Of a DNA stretch of 64,000 nucleotides, positions 55,615 to 64,000 are shown one piece after another. Below the pieces are notes generated by a model, which saw only the letters and a list, made by a program, of their open reading frames with translations, ran no database searches and was not told the DNA's origin. The first letter of the stretch is position 1. The number at the start of each line of letters is the position of its first letter. Origin of the DNA: Oikopleura dioica (Eukaryota; Chordata; Appendicularia; Copelata; Oikopleuridae); NCBI GenBank assembly GCA_907165135.1, contig OU015566.1:11144157-11208156 (forward strand), in the 5' to 3' direction. A program made the translations under genes and the position numbers.

Positions 55615-58600
55615 TCAGTAATCGTCATAATCGTTATCATAGTCATTTTCATCGTTGAACTCGTCGAAATCGCTCATATCTGACCTGGTTAGTGAATCGT
55701 ATGATCTCGCTTCCTCGGAAGATTCCCTGAAATGAGAGTAATGAAAGAGAAAACAGAAAGAATGGAAGTGATCTAGACTCTAGATTCTAGAGAAAAATAT
55801 ACTCACTCATCCGGGTAATCGTTTCTCCAATTTTCCTCGTCGTTGGAATCAGAGTCATTTTCCCAATCTGCTTCTTCCTCTCTCACTCGCATCATGTAAT
55901 CCATGTCATACGATTCAAAGACCAAATTGTCATCCTGTATTACATCATTGGTGTAGTAAATATCGTACACATACTCCTCGTTCGCGTCTTAAATCGAACA
56001 TCTGTTAAAATTCTCGTCGTCTCAAGAGCTTTGATAAGAAATTTTATCATAATTGCAGATGGAAGTGTTTATTGGGTAAATACCTGATGATTTGTTTGTG
56101 TTATCAGCAAGTGAAAGATTTTCACGGATCAACTTGGCACCGTTGAGACTGATGTCGACCTGTTTCCTATTCTCGATCTCTTCATACAAAATGTCGTAGA
56201 ATCGAGCTGTGTCCTCGTCTTTTCTGAAAATTTGGAATGACAATTATGCCAAGCTGTATCCTCTTGACTGAAGGGGCTTCAATGAGAATTTCTTGATGAG
56301 TTGCAAAAGATTATGAAGTACAAAATATCAGGTTATATAATTGACGATACCTTCAGTAAATTAGGCCGGAGGAACTTTGTTTCTTGGTCACTTTTGATAT
56401 CTCTATTTGTTCCCCTCGCCGAATAACATCTGATATCAACAACGATAACGAGTATATCTGTTTATTTTTAGGACTTCCTAAATACGGGAAATATCAATAT
56501 CGCGAAAACAAAATCCAGCATTTTAGGACAGCTCATTGTTTGCGCCCTTCAACACAATCTGGACTTTTCTTCGCGGCTAGTTGACATGGGAATGACACTT
56601 TCTCATCAAGTTCTTTATATTTTCAGAGTCAAAGAATCAAAATAGAAAACCAAACGCTTTCTAGAACAAGACTTCGACTTTATATAAGTGAAAAGAGAGC
56701 ATGATAGTTGAAGGAAAGCCTGCCTATGCGGTAAAAATTGATATGAGAGGGCCCTATGGCTTTTGGGTAATCGCCAGAGACCACAGACTGAAGCAAATGT
56801 AGGTCATTTTTCCTGGAAAAGGATAGAAAATTACTAGAACTTTTGTTTTTAGAATACGAGGTATTTTCGAACATATCAGTCGAGGATGAACATGTACCAC
56901 AGGAAAGATACTAAAAGTATAAAAAATAGCAAGAAAAAGATTCTCATTAATCTCAATTCAAAAATTGTATCTTGACGAAAGTTCCATGGCATCCTATGAC
57001 CAAATGAGCCCGCGAGATAATATATTGGCAGAAGTAGAAGTAATCAAGGGACGGATAAATACACCTTTCTCGTATCGACTAATCTTTTGACATGAAAAAT
57101 CTCTTCCTGACGGCCGTATCTTTCAGTATCGCCAGCTTCGTTTGGTGCTGGGTTACCCGGGTCTGGCAACTCTTACAAAGAAAATGGCGACTATACTTCC
57201 TGGACATGATGAAAGCCCCTTATTTACCCAATATAGAAATGGCCTTTGTCACCATAAGTAGCAAAAGCCACAGGGAAGAAGCCCCAAAACGCATTTGAAT
57301 AGTCTGTGTGTAATGAGAGGTCGTGCTCCGAGCTATATCGCCAGTGCTTGAGCACACTTAGAAGGTCAATCACACACATTAGAGTAAAGCGAGAGAATTT
57401 GGACAACGGCTATCGTCCGGGCCGACGCAGGAAATTGGGTCGCAAATAATGGAAGTTTTTAAGTTTAGCATTTTCGATAGAGATAATAAAAATTATGAAA
57501 ATAAACGAAAAGAATATGCTTTGCTCCTTCATGATTTTTCAAGCAAAAAAGTTTCTTTAGGGACAACTTTCTTGGCTATTTTTTTCAACAAGGGATCTTA
57601 GAGGAAATAAAGCTTTAATCTATCTATTGACCTTCAAAAAGGAACTGTGATGGGGCACAGTACACTGCGGCCACTTGGTCGACCTGGACCTCTTATTCCT
57701 CAAAATCGTAACAAACTTTAGACTATTCAAGTGGATGATCTTTTTATTAGGGCAGACGGTGAATGTTTACCTAGAACACTCCACTGTGCGTGGTGTGCCT
57801 GGTTTGCCCCCATTGGTGAGGCCCGTTCCCATTGTCCCAGGGAACGAGAACATCGCGAAAATGAAACAGCCAGCACCGGGTTCGCGTTTATCCTTTGAAA
57901 GCCACATTATGTCGACCGCTCGAAATCGACGGAAAGCCACTTCCTCCTCCAAAAGAGACAGCAACTCCAAGAACTCCGCTGCACGTCGAAAACCGCCTTT
58001 AGACCTCGAACCGGCCAACAACCCTTTGATGATCATCGATCGGCTGGTGAAAGAAACGAAAAAGTCAGTACTCTTATTAATAGGCGCAGTTAACCAAAAC
58101 AATCATTTTCGCCAAATTTTTATTTTGCTAAAAATTTGGATTCTCAATTTGAAAAACAATTTGTTTAACATCGAAAAGACCCGATTCCGGCGTCGTTGAT
58201 ATCAACAGCCAGTTCGACCAAAGTTACAAAGTTCCTTCTAGGCCAGCGTCGAAGAACTCTTTCACTCTCCAACAGCTAAAAATCGGCTCGACCCGAATCA
58301 CGCCAAAAGAAGCCGCGAGGAGCTGCGCGTGAGCACCAAGAGCGGCTCAAGTGCAAGCGGAGCTCAAGAAGATAACATTGGCCTTGCCGGATTGAAAATA
58401 TCAACAAAGCCAAGATGCACGCCTGTAACAGTGTTGTCGAGCTTGAAGAAAGAAAGAATATCTTGTACGTGTTCGGCATGCGAAGATCGGAAAGAAAAGG
58501 TAGAAATACAGTATAATCAGTCCATTATCCCGCTACAATAGGGAGCTAAGCCATGCTTACATACGACTAGATGGTTTTTCAGGAAATCGGGCATCCTAAA

Positions 58601-59509
58601 ATTCTTATTCTCATGAACAAGAGATTAAATATGATGACTACTGTAAATTTTTTATTTGCTACTTGTCGTTTTTCACGTCGCTCGGGACTGTTTGGCCCCA
58701 TGTTCATGAGCTTCATAAAAAATCCTGACACTGACAGATAATCGTCGAAAGATCAATAAAAATGTCCAATGCAGTATTTTTCACGAGTTTTATACTGTAG
58801 TAAAATGTCAAAGACACGACTTTTTTGGAAGATTTCAGAGTTCCTCGTGGGAAGCGAACAATAAAGCTTCATTTTCAAGATGTTCCACTACCGAATAAAT
58901 TCGATTAAAAATAGTTTTTGACGAGAAAGAGATTAAAAATTCATATTTCAGAAATCACGGCTTGGTTTCGACCGAGAAGAGCGATTGCGCCAACTCGCCG
59001 AGCAGCAAAAATACGCAGACCCATTGAAAGATGCGGATTCTGCGTTTCTAGCACGTATTCGCGAGCTCAAATCGTACGACCTGGATACGGCAAAACAAGA
59101 AGATGCTAAGAAGCGTCGCAAAAACAAAAAATAAAAACCGTCCATTTCGCCCATCTTTTTATAAATATGAATATACTGACTTTCAAAAAGAAAAAATAGG
59201 CCAATTGTAAATTCAATAAAAACTAGAATACGTACACTTTTTCCTTCACCGCGGACACTTCGTCCAAGGATGTTGGATTCTTGCGCTTTCGTGAAGGAGT
59301 TACTAAAGCAATCGCATCTTCCGCATCTTTGGAAGCCACAGTTCCAGCATATGAGAATTTCACATCGATTTTGCGCTAGAAAATGGGATTTTCTGAGCTG
59401 AAATTCTGACCTGGCCACTTACTCTTTTCAAATCGACTCTGAGTCCCTTATCCGGGTCATCCTCTTTCTTCCTCTTGACTCTGACGACAGTAAAGCCGTC
59501 CTCTGCCAT
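55615..59509 (-). CDS. SLC7A6OS: SLC7A6OS / Iwr1, RNA polymerase II nuclear import factor
   Basis: Exons 59509-59423, 59375-59236, 56223-56084, 55987-55807 and 55726-55615 sum to 660 bases and 219 residues in phase. The N-terminus has FTVVRVKRKKEDDP, matching VLRVKRKRSAEP of the human protein. The C-terminus has EEYVYDIYYTNDV and the Iwr1 signature ENWRNDYPDEESSEE, ending in an acidic DEFNDENDYDNDYDDY. Iwr1 guides assembled RNA polymerase II into the nucleus. Joining the halves requires a 3.0-kb intron (56224-59235) with a good GTACGT donor; that intron encloses an opposite-strand gene. If the join is wrong, two partial genes would remain. Confidence 0.78.
56244..57649. other. Non-coding part of the long SLC7A6OS intron
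   Basis: About 1.4 kb before the nested gene. No repeat or RNA gene was recognised. The final 100 bases should hold the promoter or trans-splice site of the nested gene. Confidence 0.3.
57650..59134 (+). CDS. Uncharacterised basic protein nested in the SLC7A6OS intron
   Basis: Exons 57650-57717, 57751-58063 and 58179 to about 58320 are continuous in phase. They encode MGHSTLRPLGRPGPLIPQNR, a Pro/Val-rich part (GVPGLPPLVRPVPIVPGNEN), a basic Ser/Arg/Lys segment (ARNRRKATSSSKRDSNSK) and a block ending KIGSTRITPKEAARS. A separate exon at 58952-59134 encodes KSRLGFDREERLRQLAEQQK, ADPLKDADSAFLARIRELKS and a Lys/Arg-rich end KKRRKNKK. How the third and last exons are joined is unresolved. I do not recognise the protein; the basic termini suggest a nuclear role. 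Confidence 0.5.
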
Positions 59510-60050
59510 CTTTTGGTCGACTTATTTCGCAAAAAATCTGCTTCGAAACAAGACAACAAAGAAGATGCGTCTGAATCTTGCAATCGAGATTAGTTTTAAC
59601 GCCGCCGCTCGACTGTTAAATTTTTAATTTAATTAGCCAGTAAAACAGGAAATTTATGTCAGCGCTAATACTGTGACATATTGCGAGAGCTCATAAAGAA
59701 TAAAAATAGATACAGGAGCGGAGAATTAAACATTTAGAACATCCCAAAGTTCAAAAGAAGTTGTCACTTCGGAATATAGAAAATGCAGAATTGTTGTCAT
59801 GGAATTGTTATTGCACATTTTAAATAAGGTCGGTTTAGTTTTTAGCATAAGGATATAGTAGCATGTTTCAAGGATACAGAGGGCAATGCGAACTTTGAAC
59901 TGCAAGGTTATTTTTCGGACTTCTGAGAAGAGTGTAACGACTGTTATTAATCCAGAGATATTTCGGGATCAGCTGGCATGGGGTACTTTGTGTCTCGAAC
60001 CTCGATTCCGTCGTTTAGTTTTTCTTTCAAGACTTTTACAATGGTTTGAC
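59510..60050. other. Intergenic between SLC7A6OS and SLC38A10-like
   Basis: 540 bases, AT-rich. It contains the SLC7A6OS 5' flank and the SLC38A10-like 3' flank; nothing else was seen. Confidence 0.3.
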
Positions 60051-61995
60051 TTATTGAAATGCTCTGAGTTGTTCAAAAATCTTTCCTTTCATATTTTCAT
60101 ACTCGATGTCAATATCTTCCATCGCCAAATACGACGGTGTAAAACTTTCCATCGCCGGGAGATTCTGATAAACTCCAAGAGTCAGCGCCAGGACACCAGT
60201 AAGGAAAATCAATCTTTGAGTATATTTCCATCTTATTTCCTTCATAAAAGTAGATGCGCATGCTTTTTCGAAGCACAGCGCGGGCAAGATAAATGCTTCA
60301 AAAAAGCTTGAAAAATGGTTTGCATGGAAAAATCTTACCGATAAATGAACCCATAAGAGCACCGTTGAGTTGCAGGACAACTTCTACATCTTGGATGAAA
60401 TATGCAACTGTCATAGTTAGAAAGACGATTACAGCTGTGAGGCTTCGGAAGATATTATCAGGGATGAATGTTACTGGAGATTCGGTTGATTCGCCGGCTT
60501 CAAGAGTTTAGCATGGCATTGGGCAATGTATAAATTCCTACCTAGACTTTCATAGCTCGGCTTGTTGAGAGTGGGCTCAACGAAACATGTAAATATCGAC
60601 TGGCGGCAAGGGTAGATCATGAGCGGAAAACCAACAATGACCGACATCGCGAAACCCAATTTAGTGAATTGAAGCACAATGTCCCTCGGGAAATTCAACA
60701 GCATGTTTCCCTTCACTTCTTCTTGAAACAGACTGTAGCCGAAGAAGCCGACGTAGATGTAGACGAAGCCAACGATGCAGATGGTTTTGCGCATGATGCG
60801 GAGCATTTGGAAACTAGTTGCGTCGGATATACTTGCATAAATGACGAAGAATTGAGACTGACAGGTAAATGAAAGTGCGAAGATAGGTAGAACTTTGAAG
60901 ACGCCGCTAGAAATTATTGATTGAGCAAAGACAGTGTTTGTTTTATATTGCACAAAGTTGGGGAGTCCTTAATCTCCGAGCCTGGACATCGTAGATTGTC
61001 CCCGAAGGGCTGAAAATGAAGCTAAGGGTCTAATCTAGTGAGTAAGGGGGTTTTAAAAATCTAATGATCACGTTATCAATGAGATATTACGTCATCAATA
61101 ACGAAATCACTGATTTTTTCGATTTTTACCCATTTTGGGGAGTCCTTAATCTCCGAGCAGAGACGTGCTAGAATGTCCGCTAAGAGCTTAAAATGTAGCT
61201 AAAGGTCCAAACTAGTGAGTAAAGTGGTTTTGAAAGTCATGTGACTTACTCATCCCTATTCTAGAAACGTTCAAAAATCGCTTGTGCAATATAAAACACT
61301 GTCAAAGAATAACTTGGAACAGAAAGACCTGAAATCGAACCATTTGACTTCTTGAATCCAGTCAAATGAAGCAAAACCACCGGCGACCGAATTGAACGTA
61401 AGGACGAGAAGAAAAAAGACATAAAAGCAGGAAGAAAAATACGCAAATTTTGCTGGAAAAAATTAAATTCTGATATTCGAAAATTGAACGTACCAATTGC
61501 AGATAACTCCCGTAACACTCCGAGAGGATAAACAACGAACACTCCAAGACATAGAACGAGTCTTTTTTGAATACTGTTTTCATCGACAGGATTTTCTTCT
61601 GTTTCAAAGAAACCAACATAAACTTCGGTCAACAGACCAGAAATGACAACATAAAAGGCTGAAAAAGTCGGTTGAAATCAGCTCGAATTGGCTCTTATCG
61701 ATTTACCAATGCATGTTCCTAGCATGAGGCCAATTTGCGCGAATTCGACGCCAAACTTGCCCGTCCCGCCGAAGCATGCTTTGCAGAGGTACTCGTAGTT
61801 GTGTTTGGATTTGGAGACGGCGGCGTGTAGCAACAAAGCAACGGAGCTATAAGTAGCGTAGCCGGCGAAAGCGAGGACCAGCGCGCCCAGTAACAAGCCA
61901 CATTGTTTGAAACAGAAGGGAATCGCCAGTATTCCGACTCCGACGACAGAATTGATCAAATTGACAACATGTGGCGCATCCGGGTCGCCCTTCAT
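60051..61995 (-). CDS. SLC38A10-like: Sodium-coupled amino acid transporter-like protein, SLC38A10 type
   Basis: Six exons (61995-61707, 61658-61494, 61452-61329, 60906-60542, 60497-60339, 60295-60051) give 448 residues. The start has NLINSVVGVGILAIPFCFKQ, then CGLLLGALVLAFAGY, IGLMLGTCIAFYVVISG, LPIFALSFTCQSQFFVIYAS, FVYIYVGFFGYSLFQEEVKG and VGFPLMIYPCRQS. These are SLC38A10 hallmarks, with about eleven membrane segments. The very long cytosolic tail of vertebrate SLC38A10 is missing; only about 45 residues follow the last membrane segment. The ATG follows TTTTAG by 16 bases, suggesting a trans-spliced start. Intron 3 contains repeats. Confidence 0.88.
60930..61303. repeat. Direct repeat framed by inverted repeats in SLC38A10-like intron 3
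   Basis: A unit of about 105 bp beginning TTGGGGAGTCCTTAATCTCC occurs at 60958 and again at 61135, a period of 177 bp. Both are framed by an inverted pair: GACAGTGTTTGTTTTATATTGCACAA (60930-60955) and TTGTGCAATATAAAACACTGTC (61282-61303). It could be a small mobile element that duplicated internally. No coding frame is present. Confidence 0.55.
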
Positions 61996-62618
61996 CAAAT
62001 TGACATCTAAAATGAACAGAAATAAGTATTGAAAGCAGCAATTTTCCCGTTTTCTCCATTTCAAATTGTATCAGTTTTAACTTTTTGAAACAGTCAGTAG
62101 TGACAGTAGTACCTGGTTAGCGTGTAAAAGAAGGGCGGAAACCGACCCTTATTGACAAATGAAAGCGAATCACAGCTTTTTCTGGAGTGGTGCGAAAAAA
62201 ATCAAGAGATATTTCAATAAGATATTATTATCAAAGGCTATGTCCTTAATTCCAGCGATGTTAACGAAGATTCAAGGAGTCAAGGAAACCCTGTCTACAC
62301 TTTGAAATCAAAAGTACTATTCTAAAAAATCATTCAGTAACACCATGCTTTAGTTTTTACAGCGTCGAATAGTCGAATGAACGAAATAAAAATGAAATTC
62401 AAACTAAAAATATAATTCTAATAAACAAATTCTCGCCACGAATGAAACAATGAGTGAAGTAATAAAAAATGCTTTTTCAGGTTTTCAGGGTTTCTTTTTA
62501 AATTCTTTTGTTTGAAAAATCAAGGCAGGAGAAACTTCAGGAACGCAAAGAGGGAGAGAGTTTTCAGGGTGGTGGAAGAATCGGTGAACTGAAGAGTACA
62601 ATGGCTCAAGTACAGTTA
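61996..62618. other. Intergenic between SLC38A10-like and ERH
   Basis: About 620 bases, AT-rich, with no recognisable gene, RNA or repeat. Confidence 0.3.
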
Positions 62619-63060
62619 TTAGGCGCCTCCAGCTTGTTTCTTGAGCATGTGGTAGATTTTCTCCTGAACGAAAGAAGTTGGTTTTTAATTGGATTAGGGG
62701 CCGTTTATGGGTACTAGAGAAGGATTCATGTAAGCGCACTTACCTTAATCCAGTCCTTGTTCTGTGGCTCGTAGCTTTCCGTGCTCTTTCTGTAGACCAA
62801 AATGACCAAATCTGTGAGCGAGTCGATAAAGTCAAAAAGCTAGAATACGATTAATTTCCAACGGAAGAGGGATAAGATGGTACCTGTGAGATATCATAGG
62901 TGATCTGTTCGTGATGAGGATTCTGTCTCTTCAACTGTTCTTCGTAGAACTTGCAAACTCCCTCGAGAGCGTCTTCGAGATGTTCAAAATCGCCATAGGT
63001 TCTTGATTCAGGACGGCGGTTGGGCTGGACGAGCAGGATTGTGTGAACAGATGCGGGCAT
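62619..63060 (-). CDS. ERH: Enhancer of rudimentary homolog
   Basis: Exons 63060-62884, 62839-62744 and 62663-62619 give 105 residues, one longer than human [61 protein letters not shown] and [17 protein letters not shown] cover the whole fold. ERH is a small dimeric nuclear protein acting in mRNA splicing and decay. The N-terminus has three extra residues ([10 protein letters not shown] against MSHTILL). Confidence 0.96.
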
Positions 63061-63694
63061 TCTGAAATAAACGATTCTTAGGTCAGATTATTAGATTTTT
63101 TGAACAATCATTTTAATTATTATCACGACATTACTCGAATCCGCCGCAATAGAAGGATTTCAATCATTGAAAAAATGAAAAAAAAAAATTATTTCCAATA
63201 ATGGTAGTCGTTATGGCATTCATACTAACAATGCTTCAGAATTTCATTTTATATGATAGAAAGTAAGCACAAAATACAATATTTCACGGAAGTAGGTATG
63301 CTGTACATGCAAACAATGTCTTAGAATATCATTTTATCAGATCAATTTATATAAGTATGGACAATTGTTTCTTCTTTCATTATTCGTGAAAATCTCTTTT
63401 GAAATTTTCATCTCTTCATGTTCTTCTCATATTATCCGTGCTAATGCTCTCTTTATCCCACCGCATCCGGATCTTCCCAGCGCTCGAAATTCCTTCTTTC
63501 TCAATTCATTTTCTTCTTTTTCTTTTTGGAAAGACTTTCAAAAATGAGGCGGCCCACGCACGGGCCCTGGCGCAAATTTAGCGCAACGAGCGATTTAGCG
63601 CGCCGCGCTGGATCATTTTTTCAAAACCAACTTTTCGATATTTTTACAAAAGAGAATTTGTGACAGACGAGTCTTTCGAAAAAAAACTTAGAAG
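63061..63694. promoter_or_regulatory. Divergent intergenic region with GC-rich promoter-like block
   Basis: Mostly AT-rich. A GC-rich block at 63550-63615 lies 80-140 bases before the next start and contains AATTTAGCGCAACGAGCGAT and TTTAGCGCGCC, two TTTAGCGC sequences resembling E2F sites. ERH and the downstream gene are transcribed away from it. Confidence 0.4.
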
Positions 63695-64000
63695 ATGAAC
63701 AGATTTGCTTTGTTGCCAAGGGATATTTTGTCCAGAAGAATGTATTCGGTGAATTTGAAACAAGCTAAAGGGAAAGTGTTGGCTGCGAATTCTCAGGCTA
63801 AAGGTAAATTTTGAATAGCAAAATTGTTGATTGCTAAACCATCTTTTTAGATGTGTTCTTCAAGGACACTGACGTCTACGATCCTAAGAATCCCTTCATT
63901 GGAAAAGAAGAAGTGGCAGACATGCACAGAATCAACCCCGATTATGTCCAGTATTTGAAAGAACAAGAAGTGCACGAAGACGACTGGTTCTACAGAAATT
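63695..64000 (+). CDS. 5' part of a probable mitochondrial protein (continues beyond window)
   Basis: Exons 63695-63803 and 63851-64000 (open at the edge). The N-terminus MNRFALLPRDILSRRMYSVN is rich in Arg, Leu and Ser without acidic residues, and RRMYS resembles a matrix-processing site. The next part is acidic and soluble: FKDTDVYDPKNPFIGKEEVA, then YLKEQEVHEDDWFYRN. I cannot name the family from this fragment. Confidence 0.55.

Noticed and set aside
61245-61270. Spliced-leader RNA gene suggested by ACTCATCCC
   Set aside because: Only this nine-base string fits; it lies in a repeat within an intron and is not followed by a donor and snRNA-like hairpins.

Overview
This is a eukaryotic, animal window with a very compact architecture. 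Most introns are about 40-50 bp, genes lie tens to a few hundred bases apart, and runs of same-strand genes have an AG acceptor directly in front of the next start codon, as expected for operons resolved by spliced-leader trans-splicing. Two introns of one gene fit only if they begin with GA instead of GT. The gene set is chordate-like (LMBRD2, ASPP, SLC38A10, NDC80, EZH). Together this points to an appendicularian tunicate such as Oikopleura; that is an inference, since no rRNA or spliced-leader gene is present to confirm it. About 30 genes were reconstructed exon by exon. For nearly all complete models the exon lengths sum to a multiple of three, which is an internal check.

Layout. 1-4277 (-): hnRNP U-like gene, cut by the left edge, with a tRNA-Pro in one intron and a hairpin element in another. 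5058-7749 (+): LMBRD2. 8052-12649 (+): probable operon RWDD1 / TRMT112 / CUSTOS-like / eIF4A, with a hAT-type element inside TRMT112. 13836-15655 (+): LSM4 / eL37 (RPL37) / POLR2L / small membrane protein. 16061-19664: ASPP. 20266-21615: Y-box protein. 21944-24351: EZH methyltransferase. 24561-26020 (-): short secreted collagen. 26281-33187 (+): probable operon NDC80 / WW protein / SYF2 / CARNMT1 / V-ATPase subunit e. 35310-37728 (+): adenosine kinase, in a repeat-rich stretch (33.2-38.8 kb). 39148-41688: two divergently transcribed paralogous genes for acidic secreted-looking proteins. 41970-47686 (-): four tandem copies of an unrecognised single-pass membrane protein family, with TPK1 between copies 1 and 2. 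47816-51424 (-): HERC4-like E3 ligase with an assembly gap. 52684-55456 (-): MIF4GD and FKBP8-like. 55615-59509 (-): SLC7A6OS/Iwr1, whose 3-kb intron contains an opposite-strand gene. 60051-61995 (-): SLC38A10-like. 62619-63060 (-): ERH. 63695-end (+): start of a possible mitochondrial protein.

Most genes are housekeeping: RNA processing (hnRNP U, LSM4, SYF2, ERH), translation (eIF4A, TRMT112, eL37, MIF4GD), RNA polymerase (POLR2L, Iwr1) and chromatin or cell division (EZH, NDC80). The novel material is the divergent paralogue pair, the tandem membrane-protein family, an eL37 with none of its zinc-binding cysteines, an eIF4A with an Arg/Asp/Tyr-rich leader, the GA-AG introns, and several small palindromic mobile elements inside introns.
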